The notes below the pieces were generated by a model that was given only the letters and a program-made list of their open reading frames with translations, did not search any database and had not been told where the DNA came from. This document shows, piece after piece, positions 46,901-55,223 of a DNA stretch of 57,882 nucleotides. The DNA is from Methylomonas rosea. Lineage in GTDB: Bacteria > Pseudomonadota > Gammaproteobacteria > Methylococcales > Methylomonadaceae. Position 1 is the stretch's first letter. Each line of letters begins with the position of its first letter. The DNA lies in contig NZ_JANIBL010000029.1 in NCBI RefSeq assembly GCF_024505055.1, forward strand, positions 1 through 57,882, in the 5' to 3' direction. Made by a program: the position numbers and the translations under genes.

Positions 46901-47534
46901 TTTTTAACAGCTGCAAGAAACCATGCCAGGCCGTCGCATCCACTTCTTGATGGCTATCTTGGGTGGTATAGCGGCCGGCGGTATCCAATAACACTGCTTC
47001 GTCCGAAAACCACCAATCGCAATCTCGTGTGCCGCTGACGCCTTTTACCGCATGCTTGCCCAAGCGTTCGGCCAACGGAAATTGCAATCCGGAATTGATT
47101 AAGGCTGTGGTTTTGCCGGATCCCGGCGCACCGATAATTGCGTACCAAGGTAGTTCGTAAAGATACTGCTTCCGACCGCGTTGTTTGGAGCTGGTGGTTT
47201 TCAATAAAGCTAAAGCCTCGTCGAAGCCGCGACTCAACACATCCAGTTCGGCTGCGGAGGCCGATTGCGCATCGTTTGCATCGGCTCCGCCAGCCAAATC
47301 GGCCATCAAGCGCTGTTCGCGCTTACGCGACAACAGCCATGCAATCAACCGATAAAGCAACCAACATCCGACTATTACGCCTATCGTTACGATGCGGCTT
47401 AAATCTGACTCCAACGGCACACTGCCGGCAATCGCAATTAAGGGCCCGATGAACCAAATCAATACCGACAAAACCACGATACCGATCAGCTCAAGCACCC
47501 ACTTTGTTTTAAAAAAACTGATTATCCGTTCCAC
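43986..47534 (-). CDS. tssM: T6SS inner-membrane protein TssM (IcmF)
   Basis: Large inner-membrane subunit that spans to TssJ. The 1182-residue protein has N-terminal membrane helices at about 12-32 and 47-67, a cytoplasmic NTPase domain with intact Walker A GAPGSGKT at 135-142 and DTAGRYTTQD, the family motif FVAVSVSDLIQQ, a third helix near 450 (AGFAATFAIVAIAVVVWMV), and a long periplasmic part with RVVFEGLDG and YTAKFELRA near the end, where TssJ binds. It lies 9 bases behind tssL. Confidence 0.96.
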   Translation of the reverse strand: MERIISFFKTKWVLELIGIVVLSVLIWFIGPLIAIAGSVPLESDLSRIVTIGVIVGCWLLYRLIAWLLSRKREQRLMADLAGGADANDAQSASAAELDVLSRGFDEALALLKTTSSKQRGRKQYLYELPWYAIIGAPGSGKTTALINSGLQFPLAERLGKHAVKGVSGTRDCDWWFSDEAVLLDTAGRYTTQDSHQEVDATAWHGFLQLLKKYRPRRPLNGVFVAVSVSDLIQQTEEELRQHAAAIRRRITELNAQLGVQLPVYVLFTKADLVAGFSDFFANLTEDERSQVWGETFIRADNDKEDLAAHLLQFEKAYDELTERLVQRRLKRIQEERDVQRRTAIFDFPQQMMLFKSVATGFLDAAFSTNRYEEPFLLRGVYFSSGTQEGTPIDRVMAALASSFRLERQVTPLMSGRGKSYFLTKLLKQVVFPEAELVGVDPKVERRFRLMNLAGFAATFAIVAIAVVVWMVSFATNKSAIADVEKQIEIYRASNLAPTDSRSGFLALLPKLNALQAAKDVYAQTGWSSGFGLYQGDKIDSAIDISYERLLRENFQALITLRLKERMQGDEGKNLDVLYQLLRVYLMFGEPQRMDAKVAQPWVKLDWEQMFATDPETQAKLQLHLDNLLALNLDPATLDNGFVDAVRNKLTQIPMVNQLYSRFKSEALFDRSHDISVAGQLAPNGGRVFTANGKELDTLVVPGLFSSYGYTELFLKKGMVYVKEASEQNWVLGVNGASTPVEIDRLYSDFKRLYLGDYQKTWDGVLTAVKFRPQPSNNQLVDTLDLLSRPDSPLKLLLELVEKNTALSKLSSELADALAKSTGGALAVPEAATQKLLAMAKQSDGGVDPVKALETYFEPYNMQVRGAADRPAPIAATLASIKNLHDYLMQIGSAPNSGGQALSTEAARFAGGGVDPLQAAKMEFARLPGPVAASLNALTSTGGQQIKTGAKVQLNEMLKTAVTMPCKSALAGRYPFAKNTQQDVLMADFGKVFAANGIVDQFFNANLKAFVDTAAVQWAELSSDKALGLSAASIRQFQIASKIRDAFFPGGGAVPQVQFELKPLALDDKVATFRLNVEGQELVYRHGPEQLTKFQWPGTNNSAGVRVVFEGLDGKQVSKSKEGAWALFRMFDEFNIQPTGLPDRFNLTVQLEGYTAKFELRAASVNNPFGISEYQSFRCPESL

Positions 47535-47543
47535 GCGGTATTC

Positions 47544-48854
47544 TCACTTTATCAGGATGTCGACGCGCCGATTTAAGGCTCGATGTTCAGGAGTGTCATT
47601 GGGTGCCAAAGGCTCGCCGTCGGCCCGGCCTTCGGCTCTGGCAGCACCTTTTAATTGGGCGGATGCGGTTAAAATCGCCAAGACGTTTTTAGCGCGTGCC
47701 GCGGACAGATGCCAATTGGATGGAAAACGGGCCGATACGATGGGTTTGTCGTCGGTATGCCCGGTTACCAAAATCGAGTCTTGTTCATTCTCAAGCTCCT
47801 TAGCGATTTTTTTCAACATGGGCAGAAACTCCGGCTTGACTTGGTCACTACCCGAGGGAAAGGAGTTGCGGACGCGGATGATGCTATCGTCGACCACTTC
47901 AACCATATTCTGGGCAATTTCGTCGCGCAATAATGGCTTAAAGCGTTCCAATCTGTTTGCAATAGCGGGCGCGGGCGGTGGGGTTATAGTTGCTGCCGCC
48001 GCAACTTGTACAGGCTCCTTGGCCAATTTTAGTAACTCACGATACGTCGGATCGGATGCCGAATTAATAAAAAACGCAAAACCCAGATAACAAAGTAGTA
48101 ATAAGCCGCCGGCTGCGCTAGCGAACACCCATAAGGGTACTTGCGTGATCAACGAGCTATTGCCGCTCTTTTGCCCATGCCAGCGCGGCGACAGTTCCGC
48201 CGGGAAATCCCCCCTCACCCGCTGAGTCAATTGATACAGTTCCAGACGTTGTTTTTCCAGTTCGTTGGAGCCGTTGGTCATGACCCGATACTTGCCCTCG
48301 AATCCAAAACTTAACAGCACATAGCAAAGCTCGATGAGCGGTAAGTTTTGCGCGGGCTGTTTCACCAGATGTTCGAGTATTTGGAAAAAGCGTTCGCCGC
48401 CCCAGGCTTCTTTATGAAAAAGGATAAGCAGACTTTGATGGCCCCAATTACTCTGCGAGCCCCAGGGCGTGTTTTGGATAATTTCATCCAGAAAAGTACA
48501 TAAACCGTAGCTCGCCATGCGCATGGTTTCTTGCTGAAACCCCGCATTCAAGCCACGATTCTCAAATTCCCTGACTTCTTTGGCCAACTTTTGTTTTAGT
48601 TCATCAACTCCGGCATAACTAACAGTTGTTCTAAGCCTAGCCGCCAAGGAAAGCATGCCAGCCGATAGAGTCAATAAGGAACCGCTATCCGCTCCTGAAA
48701 GCAAGCTCAGCGAAGGAATGTTGATAGTTGCAGTCGGCTGCTGGGGCGGGGATGGTGGTACTTGCGTGAATGACGACTGTTGAGGCATTCTTCCGCCAGG
48801 CGAAGGCCGTAACACTGTTTTGTCGTCATCGCCGAAAGGTCCTTGTTGCGCCAT
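47544..48854 (-). CDS. tssL: T6SS protein TssL with OmpA-like peptidoglycan anchor
   Basis: A 436-residue extended TssL. The DotU/ImpK cytoplasmic domain (LCTFLDEIIQNTPWG, SLLILFHKEAWGGERFFQIL, YVLLSFGFEGKYRV) is followed by the single helix at about 239-262 and a periplasmic OmpA-family domain with ILVTGHTDDKPI and NRRVDILIK, which binds peptidoglycan and fixes the complex to the cell wall. The first ~45 residues are Pro/Gln-rich. It starts 4 bases after tssK. Confidence 0.95.
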   Translation of the reverse strand: MAQQGPFGDDDKTVLRPSPGGRMPQQSSFTQVPPSPPQQPTATINIPSLSLLSGADSGSLLTLSAGMLSLAARLRTTVSYAGVDELKQKLAKEVREFENRGLNAGFQQETMRMASYGLCTFLDEIIQNTPWGSQSNWGHQSLLILFHKEAWGGERFFQILEHLVKQPAQNLPLIELCYVLLSFGFEGKYRVMTNGSNELEKQRLELYQLTQRVRGDFPAELSPRWHGQKSGNSSLITQVPLWVFASAAGGLLLLCYLGFAFFINSASDPTYRELLKLAKEPVQVAAAATITPPPAPAIANRLERFKPLLRDEIAQNMVEVVDDSIIRVRNSFPSGSDQVKPEFLPMLKKIAKELENEQDSILVTGHTDDKPIVSARFPSNWHLSAARAKNVLAILTASAQLKGAARAEGRADGEPLAPNDTPEHRALNRRVDILIK

Positions 48855-48858
48855 GTCA

Positions 48859-50199
48859 TCACCCTTTTTTTATTGCCCAGAATTCCAACTCCAATCCCGG
48901 AAAATTACCGCCAATATGAAATGCAAAGCCGCCGGAATCCATCATTTTCTTCCAATAAGGGCTTTGTTTGTCCAGTTCGAAATAAGAGCATCCGGCGTGA
49001 TACGGCAATTGCCTTGGCGCCACGGGCAAAGGGTGAATTGAAATTCCCGGCAGTGCAGCAGTTACCAGTTGGGTGATCTCTTCAACAGGACCAATTTTTA
49101 CCTGGGGTGGAAAATGTGTACGCAACATTTCCGACGATACTTGGGCACTTGCAGCCAGGATGTAGATTGCCTGCTCCAATAATTTCACATCCGGGCGACC
49201 CGAGTAATACACCGACTGGCTATGCTTGGTTAAAGGAATTTGAATGGCATTTTGCTCAAGCACCATGCTCAGCAAGCGTCGCAACTCGTCAATTAACGGC
49301 ATAAAGCAAATACGCAAGTCGTCATGCCGATATTCTGGCAACACCGCTGGCCGTTTAGTTTGACGGTAGAAAGTCGCCAGATCTCCCATCAGCTGCAAGC
49401 ATAAGGAAAATAGCGCTTCCGGATGGAGTAGTGTATTTCCAGCCAAATGTGCCAACAATGGCTCATAGCGATTGATGGTTTGCAGCAACATAAAGTCTGC
49501 CACCTCTGCGACACCGGCACCTTGTGAAGTACCAGCAACGCGTGCTGCTAAAGCCTCACCTCTGGTATGCAGCAAACCTTGCAGCTCCCGGACAAAGCCG
49601 TTCAAAATACTACTGGCTGCCGATTGCAACGCCACGGGAATGTATTTGTCATCCAGTACGACTGTTTTGTCGGCGCGCACCTCAACGATATTGGCAACAC
49701 CCAGACATAGATAGCCTGATCGTTCTTGATCGCCAAGCATAAGTTTCGGACGAATGCTGCCTATCTGCACGGGGTAACGAGCATCATAACCGGCGTTGTT
49801 GTCTCTGACGTCCCTATGGGTAACTCGGTATCTCGCCAATCCGTCAGGGTTATTGTCGCTGTCAACCTCAACAGCGTCCGGACGACTCAGCGGCAATGCT
49901 AAATACACCACTTCATTAGCGACGCCTTCAGAGACATCCAGTGGCAAAGGCAGCTCATCTTCGTCAGGCAAATGAAACGGAGTACCGTCCTGGAAAATGC
50001 CTCTGGCATCAATCAGAGTGATTTTTCCGATTGCCAATTGTGCTCCATCCAGCTTTAGCGAGGAAAAACCCCAGTCGTATGCCCTAATTCCATAACATCG
50101 ACCATCGATTCGGCTTTCCAGATAACGATCATGTTGTTGAAAGTGCTGCGGCCTAAGGAACATGCCTTCCGACCAAACAATCCTGTTATTGATTGACAT
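48859..50199 (-). CDS. tssK: T6SS baseplate-membrane connector TssK
   Basis: Trimeric connector between baseplate and membrane complex. The 446-residue protein opens with IVWSEGMFLRPQHFQQHDRY and has FHLPDEDELPLPLDV, YVALPLSRPDA, the CLQLMGDLATF segment and YHAGCSYFELDKQSPYWKKM, all TssK/VasE hallmarks. It is between tagH and tssL in the membrane-complex operon. Confidence 0.96.
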   Translation of the reverse strand: MSINNRIVWSEGMFLRPQHFQQHDRYLESRIDGRCYGIRAYDWGFSSLKLDGAQLAIGKITLIDARGIFQDGTPFHLPDEDELPLPLDVSEGVANEVVYLALPLSRPDAVEVDSDNNPDGLARYRVTHRDVRDNNAGYDARYPVQIGSIRPKLMLGDQERSGYLCLGVANIVEVRADKTVVLDDKYIPVALQSAASSILNGFVRELQGLLHTRGEALAARVAGTSQGAGVAEVADFMLLQTINRYEPLLAHLAGNTLLHPEALFSLCLQLMGDLATFYRQTKRPAVLPEYRHDDLRICFMPLIDELRRLLSMVLEQNAIQIPLTKHSQSVYYSGRPDVKLLEQAIYILAASAQVSSEMLRTHFPPQVKIGPVEEITQLVTAALPGISIHPLPVAPRQLPYHAGCSYFELDKQSPYWKKMMDSGGFAFHIGGNFPGLELEFWAIKKG

Positions 50200-50278
50200 A
50201 CTGTATTCGGTACCGTTTATTATTTAAGAACAATGACTTATGAAAACTGCGCTGCCAACCCAATAAACTTGCAAACTT

Positions 50279-51649
50279 TCACCGCCTCGCAAATAGACGC
50301 ATCTGTTTTTCATAAGCTTCAGCGAACTCTTCCCCAAAAAATCCTTCAATTGCTTGTGTTTTTAATTCCGGATATTTTTCGCAAAAAAGCTCCCAACACT
50401 TGGCTTTTCTTTGAAAAACAATGCCTTCGCCCAAAGTTTTCTCAAAACTCTCCGGATCGAAGCGGTGCAAAATTTCTGCCAAAGAAGCCTGGATACCTGC
50501 CGTCATCGCTAGTTGGTGAAATTTGACATCTTTGAAAGCTTCATTTATTGCATCATTTGAATTTATAAACGCGGGATTATTCGGCGCGAGCATTAGCTTA
50601 AGCACACTTTCCACATCAGGATTGAATTTTAGCGGGTTATTGTCAAAAGAGCGGATTGTGGTGACGGAAACTCGAAATTCACTTTTCATTTCCGCGCGTG
50701 CGCGCAAAACATCCATCAAGCCTTCGATCAAATTTCGGAACAACACACCGGTAACTTTCATCGCCTCCGGCCACTGATCTTCTGTTAAGAATGTGTGATC
50801 TTTTATTCCTGCACCATCCAGAAACATCTTCATGAGCGATAAGTCAGCCGATTTCGAACTGGTATAGCGGTCCTTATTCGGTGTTAGCGTAAACTCTATT
50901 TCACTGTCTTGCGGAACCGCGGTGGGTTCAACTTCACATTCAATATTAGACGCATTTTGGAATATGTCTTCAGAATCCAACTCTATATGCGAAGGAATAG
51001 GCTTGGATAAACTTATTGATTCAAAATTCGGAAACTCTACTTCGGGAGACGCATTGAAAGGTGTATCCAATGCACCTAATGAATCTAACCCTTTTAAGAA
51101 TTCGGCAATATCTTTACCATCATTCTCGGGAGGTAACACCTCGGGCGGGGTAAAGCTGTCGTGAAAAGGGGATGCTGGAGGACGTTCTCCGAACGGAGAA
51201 TTCGCTGCGCTATGCGGAATCGAGAAATTCAGCGGTTCATTTACTATTGACTGCTGATCGTTTGGAAACGATTCGGCAAATGGTGAAGGCGAAAGACTCT
51301 CGATACTAATGGGTGAACTTGGTAATATTTCGGCTGACTGTTCCACAATAACTTCATATTCGCCGATACGTAAAACTTCACCATCTAGCAATCTTGCTTG
51401 CGCATCATTTATATTAAGTCCGGCATTAGACAAAAATGTACCATTTTTACTTGTATCCTTTATCAAGTAGCCGCCGTCCTGGTAAATGATTTCAGCGTGG
51501 TGCCCTGATACAAAGTTTTCTGTGTCAGGTAACACTAGAGTGTTTCCCGCCTTTCTGCCTATCGTTCCTCCTAACTGATTGAATTCGGCACTCAATTCAG
51601 TAGGTAATGGTAAACCCTTGTAAGAAAGTACTTTTAAGATAATTGGCAC
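50279..51649 (-). CDS. tagH: T6SS-associated FHA protein (TagH/ImpI type)
   Basis: Forkhead-associated protein that reads threonine phosphorylation to activate T6SS. FHA motifs are at about 30-80: TIGRKAGNTLVL, FVSGHHAEI and KNGTFLSNAG. The central ~150 residues are acidic and disordered and the C-terminal ~200 (ILHRFDPESFEKTLGEG, KCWELFCEKYPELK, FFGEEFAEAYEKQM) match the T6SS FHA C-domain. I prefer GTG at 51649 (MPIILKVLSY), since AGGA lies 8 bases upstream, over an in-frame TTG at 51691. It begins the tagH-tssKLM-tagF/pppA run; no partner kinase is visible. Confidence 0.92.
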   Translation of the reverse strand: MPIILKVLSYKGLPLPTELSAEFNQLGGTIGRKAGNTLVLPDTENFVSGHHAEIIYQDGGYLIKDTSKNGTFLSNAGLNINDAQARLLDGEVLRIGEYEVIVEQSAEILPSSPISIESLSPSPFAESFPNDQQSIVNEPLNFSIPHSAANSPFGERPPASPFHDSFTPPEVLPPENDGKDIAEFLKGLDSLGALDTPFNASPEVEFPNFESISLSKPIPSHIELDSEDIFQNASNIECEVEPTAVPQDSEIEFTLTPNKDRYTSSKSADLSLMKMFLDGAGIKDHTFLTEDQWPEAMKVTGVLFRNLIEGLMDVLRARAEMKSEFRVSVTTIRSFDNNPLKFNPDVESVLKLMLAPNNPAFINSNDAINEAFKDVKFHQLAMTAGIQASLAEILHRFDPESFEKTLGEGIVFQRKAKCWELFCEKYPELKTQAIEGFFGEEFAEAYEKQMRLFARR

Positions 51650-52038
51650 GATTGTCGTCCTACCGTTAACATTAGTTAAATAGCTTAGCAACTTACGTCA
51701 GCTTTTATCAAAAAAGCTTAGTCATTTTTGCAATCTAACTTTATCACTTTGCTCGATATTCAATCATAAGAGCTGTCATCGCGGATTGTTTAAGTCTCCA
51801 AAATAACGGTAGCGAAGCCTCGCTTACCTAGTGTCAAAATATTTATCGTTTTTCAATCAAGCATTCGGGTCTAAATCCGATGGCTTTGCCTCATTTCCAC
51901 CACAACATTAATTTACTTTGACCCAATTAGAAAGCCAGCTATTAACTTGATGTCCCGGCGAGCTGAGCAAAGATGCATTGATAATTAGTTTGGCGGGATA
52001 TGCTAAATTATGACTTTGGGTGTAAAACTCCTAAGGAA
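51650..52038. other. Leader region of tagH
   Basis: AT-rich non-coding DNA upstream of tagH, expected to contain its promoter. I see no clear boxes or gene. Confidence 0.45.
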
Positions 52039-52128
52039 GCTCTGATTAATTCGCTATCTCGAACTTAAGCACCTACTGATTCAGTTGCTTGCTCATCGTT
52101 TTTCTTGAAAAACTGCATTAATTAGAGC
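52039..52128. repeat. Imperfect inverted repeat, possible MITE or IS relic
   Basis: GCTCTGATTAAT at the left and ATTAATTAGAGC at the right form a 12-bp terminal inverted repeat with one mismatch around 66 bases that encode nothing. Such a layout is typical of small non-autonomous elements. Confidence 0.4.
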
Positions 52129-52501
52129 CCCCCTAAAATCGGGACGATTTTTTGCAGCGCAGCGCTCCAAAAGACCTATGATAACGACGGCGATGATGTA
52201 ATAAGTTAGCGTGCCGTTTCCGCAATATTATCGGACCTTTTACTACATCTCTAATATCAGTGCCTTGCTGATATAAACCCCTGATAACCCATTGTTTTAA
52301 CCTGAAGAGATACTTGTAATTTTTGGAATACACTCCCAACGTGGGACTCACTTGCATTTGGGTTTTGTACTTCACTTTTGAGTGATAACTAAAATAGGTT
52401 CCGTAAAAACTTTACACTTAACTCACCCAATTAAATTCCGAGTGGTTTACTACTTTCCAAGACTTTATCGTCAATCCGTTTGAATTCGTCATCAGATTGT
52501 A
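52129..52501. other. Gap before the methane monooxygenase region
   Basis: Intergenic DNA between the inverted repeat and the lipoprotein gene. An 80-codon frame on the minus strand (52133-52375) is rich in Arg/Lys/His at its end, has no recognisable family and was not called. Confidence 0.45.
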
Positions 52502-52906
52502 CTATTTTGTATTTTTTAATTTTTCTTCACCACCAGTCACTAATCCAGACATACATTCGACTACGCTTTCAACGTAATTTGAATGTGCTTCTGCAAGCTC
52601 TTTGGCTGCACCAAAACTTTCTCGTAATTCAGTTAGGGTCTTCTGCGGGTCCTTAGACTTATTAAGATCTAACATTTTGGCGTAATTTTTATACGCCTTT
52701 CGTCTTTCAGGATCTAGTAAGAATAATCCTGGCATATCATTTGACGAAGTATCGACGACACATTTTGTCATTGTTTCCGGCTCAATTCCGTAGTCCCTAA
52801 GATCTTTATCCTGCTTCATTTGCTCCAATACTACGGACTGATACTCTTCTTTTTCCGAGCAACCGCTTAATACTAATATCCCAACAATTACTAACATTTT
52901 TTTCAT
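52502..52906 (-). CDS. Small lipoprotein downstream of pmoB
   Basis: A 134-residue protein with lipoprotein signal ending LVLSGC (C16). The mature part is helical and charged (EQMKQDKDLRDYGIEPETMT, ERRKAYKNYAKMLDLNKSKD) with two further cysteines (TKCVVD and VECMSG) that could form a disulfide in the periplasm. It lies just beyond the pmoB terminator in the same direction. I do not recognise the family; a role linked to methane oxidation is only a guess from position. Confidence 0.7.
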   Translation of the reverse strand: MKKMLVIVGILVLSGCSEKEEYQSVVLEQMKQDKDLRDYGIEPETMTKCVVDTSSNDMPGLFLLDPERRKAYKNYAKMLDLNKSKDPQKTLTELRESFGAAKELAEAHSNYVESVVECMSGLVTGGEEKLKNTK

Positions 52907-52943
52907 TTTTTATATTTTCCTGCGTTTTCCGAGCATATTAACC

Positions 52944-52980
52944 AAAAAAAACCCCCGCTATTTTTCAATAGCGAGGGTTT
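52944..52980 (-). terminator. Intrinsic terminator of pmoCAB
   Basis: On the minus strand AACCCTCGCTATT pairs with AATAGCGGGGGTT, followed by a run of eight T. It lies about 45 bp after the pmoB stop codon and ends the operon. Confidence 0.9.
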
Positions 52981-52988
52981 TCAGTTTC

Positions 52989-53012
52989 TTCCTAAGTATT
53001 TCTACTTAGGAA
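52989..53012 (-). other. Perfect 10-bp hairpin in pmoB 3' leader
   Basis: TTCCTAAGTA and TACTTAGGAA pair perfectly around a 4-base loop between the pmoB stop codon and the terminator. A further small stem (CTTTCAT/ATGAAAG, 53014-53033) spans the stop codon itself. These may protect the message from 3' decay. Confidence 0.6.
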
Positions 53013-53022
53013 ACTTTCATTA

Positions 53023-54267
53023 TTAGATGAAAGTTGGGATCAGAGGAGCATCAACTGTTACCAATTGACGGTTACCTTTTTCATCCCAGAAGAACAACAG
53101 ACCTGCGAAGCGGCTGTCTGGATCGTAGATCAAGTCAGCTAAACGATATACTTCCCAAGCAGCGTCAGAAGCAGTAACTTCGACAGTGCGTGTTTCGCCT
53201 GGAGCCAGAGGGCTGTTATCGCTAACAGTTAAGCCTTCTTCAGCCAGCAAATCGTCTGGGTAAGCAGTATCATCTTCATGAACCGCTGGATCTAAGAAAC
53301 GTACACCTGCTGTGTTGAACTCACCCAAACGAACAGCTGAATCGCCGTTGTTTGTGATGGTCAAAGTCATTTGCATTGCACGACCTGGAACACGGTATGT
53401 AGCATCATCAACTTTAACTGAAACGTTAGCTTCAGGCATTTGATAAGTTTTCATACCACGCAACAAACCAGCTTGCAAAGGAGTAGTTACAGGGTATTTT
53501 TCGTTGGTAGCGCCCATAGAAGCAGCAACGATAACCATAGTACCTACGCCGAACAGCATACCGATTTTTTTGTCGCCAGCTGAGATCAGAGAATCTGCTT
53601 TGCCAGTGCTAACAGCGATATGACGTGGAACGAACAATGGGCGTTTGATCCAGAACAACAACCATGCGAACGCGATTGCGAACCATACTGCGTGCCAGAA
53701 ATAAACGTTGTCCAGAGCATAGTTTTCCAAGTTGATTGTTTGACCAGTCAAAGTTGTAACTGGGTTAACAAACTCGCTCATAGAACCAGTAATGGTTACC
53801 CATTTGCCTGGGCCGATGATAGGACCACCGCCTTGTACGTTCATCATTGAGTGAACGTGCCAGTCGCCTGGACGACGAGCTTTCAGCAGAACTTTAAACT
53901 CGTAAACTTCGCCCAATTCCAAAGACACTGAACGAGGAACCAATTGACCGCCGATCCAAGAACCTGCACGGATAAATACAGGACCAGGGATACCAACGTT
54001 CAAAAATGAAACTTCTGGTTTATCAACAGTTTCTGGCCAGCCTGCGAATACCAGGAATTTACCAGAAATTGTCATAGTTTCATTAACAGGCACTTCTTCT
54101 TTTGACCAGTTCAGGTCAAACCAGTGAATCGTCCGCATACGCATGAACGCAGCCTGTGATTTTTCACCGTGAGCAGATGCTGTTGGAGCATAGAACATCG
54201 CTGCTGTCATTGCGACCAACAGTGCGACAAAGGACAGTTTTGCAACTTTGTCTTTTATTATTTTCAT
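53023..54267 (-). CDS. pmoB: Particulate methane monooxygenase subunit B
   Basis: Copper-bearing subunit of the membrane methane monooxygenase. The 414-residue protein has a signal peptide cleaved after SA at 32, so the mature N-terminus begins with His33, one of the copper ligands; the other two, H137 and H139 in GDWHVHSMM, are present, as is H48 (TIHWF). Two membrane helices follow the first cupredoxin domain (NVYFWHAVWFAIAFAWLLFW, and MLFGVGTMVIVAASMG), then a second cupredoxin domain to the end. Numbers match the Methylococcus enzyme closely. It is third in the pmoCAB operon. Confidence 0.98.
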   Translation of the reverse strand: MKIIKDKVAKLSFVALLVAMTAAMFYAPTASAHGEKSQAAFMRMRTIHWFDLNWSKEEVPVNETMTISGKFLVFAGWPETVDKPEVSFLNVGIPGPVFIRAGSWIGGQLVPRSVSLELGEVYEFKVLLKARRPGDWHVHSMMNVQGGGPIIGPGKWVTITGSMSEFVNPVTTLTGQTINLENYALDNVYFWHAVWFAIAFAWLLFWIKRPLFVPRHIAVSTGKADSLISAGDKKIGMLFGVGTMVIVAASMGATNEKYPVTTPLQAGLLRGMKTYQMPEANVSVKVDDATYRVPGRAMQMTLTITNNGDSAVRLGEFNTAGVRFLDPAVHEDDTAYPDDLLAEEGLTVSDNSPLAPGETRTVEVTASDAAWEVYRLADLIYDPDSRFAGLLFFWDEKGNRQLVTVDAPLIPTFI

Positions 54268-54356
54268 ATTTCCTCCTCTATCACTAGAGAATTTTAATTA
54301 AGACTTTCTGGTAGCTATCTAGAACCACCAGGTTCATTTTCTTACTATTCTTCTAA

Positions 54357-55106
54357 TTAAGACGCGTCGTCAGCGATGAAGTCGGTTTTAGCGAACCATC
54401 TGCCGAAGAAGTGCCACAAGAAGTAAATAATGATAGAAACGAATCCAGAGAAGAACGCTGATACTGGAGCAACGTCTTTACCGAAAGTTCTTAATGTACC
54501 TTTCTCTACCATACGGATGTACTCAGGTGTACCGGTACGAACATAGTGGTAACCCTGTAAGTCAGCCAAAGTCATCATCATGCCGTTATATTCTACAGGC
54601 ACGTGCAATGGAGCGATAACAGGCCAGTTACCTGGGTAGAACAACAAACCATAAGCCAAACCACCAACAACAGCGGTCAGAGTCATGCTGTTACCCATCA
54701 TCAGGATAACGTCAAGAACGATCGCACCTGGCAACAGGTTAGATGGGAAGCAAATGTTTACTGGGAAGTATGTCCAGCCCCAGAAGTTCATATAACGGTT
54801 AATCCACTCACCAACCATCAGAGCAACTACAGAAAGAGTCGCGCCAACTGGCAAACGGTATCTCCACCACAAGCATGCTTGAACAGCCGCAGGGAACGTA
54901 ATAGAAACGATAGGAGCTACGGTTACCCATAGACGTCTATCTTTCCAGTCGGTCCAGAAATCCCAGTCACCGCCAGTCAACATATAGTGAATGTGGTAAC
55001 CGCCCAGAACCGCTGTGAACAGTGTAAAAAGAATCATCCAGTCGAACGTACGGGAAACTTGTACCGCTTCCGCACGTGAACGTACAGCTGATTGAGATGC
55101 GCTCAT
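54357..55106 (-). CDS. pmoA: Particulate methane monooxygenase subunit A
   Basis: Integral membrane subunit and the standard phylogenetic marker for methanotrophs. The 249-residue protein contains GGDWDFWTDWKDRRLWVTV, WWRYRLPVGATLSVVALM, GWTYFPVNICFPSNLLPGA and LLFYPGNWPVIAPLHVPVEY, all type I methanotroph PmoA. The signature favours Methylomonas-type sequences over ammonia monooxygenase. Seven membrane spans are expected. GGAGG lies upstream of the ATG. The gap to pmoB is 89 bp and contains a weak CTGGT/ACCAG stem. Confidence 0.98.
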   Translation of the reverse strand: MSASQSAVRSRAEAVQVSRTFDWMILFTLFTAVLGGYHIHYMLTGGDWDFWTDWKDRRLWVTVAPIVSITFPAAVQACLWWRYRLPVGATLSVVALMVGEWINRYMNFWGWTYFPVNICFPSNLLPGAIVLDVILMMGNSMTLTAVVGGLAYGLLFYPGNWPVIAPLHVPVEYNGMMMTLADLQGYHYVRTGTPEYIRMVEKGTLRTFGKDVAPVSAFFSGFVSIIIYFLWHFFGRWFAKTDFIADDAS

Positions 55107-55156
55107 TAGCTTACCTCCTAAAGAATTAAAATTATATTTTTTTCACTTCTCTTTAT

Positions 55157-55187
55157 CCTACCGCCACTTAAACGAAGCAGCGGCAGG
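55157..55187 (-). other. Hairpin in the pmoC-pmoA spacer
   Basis: CCTGCCGC and GCGGTAGG pair (one G-U) around a ~15-base loop in the 117-bp spacer. It is not followed by a strong T-run at once, so it may be a processing or attenuation structure that sets different pmoC and pmoAB message levels. Confidence 0.5.
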
Positions 55188-55223
55188 AAAGGAGATAGTA
55201 TTTTTACTTTTAAAGATAAGCTA

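Noticed and set aside
52133..52375. 80-codon minus-strand frame upstream of the lipoprotein gene
   Set aside because: No ribosome site, no recognisable family, and a basic low-complexity end; not enough to call a gene.
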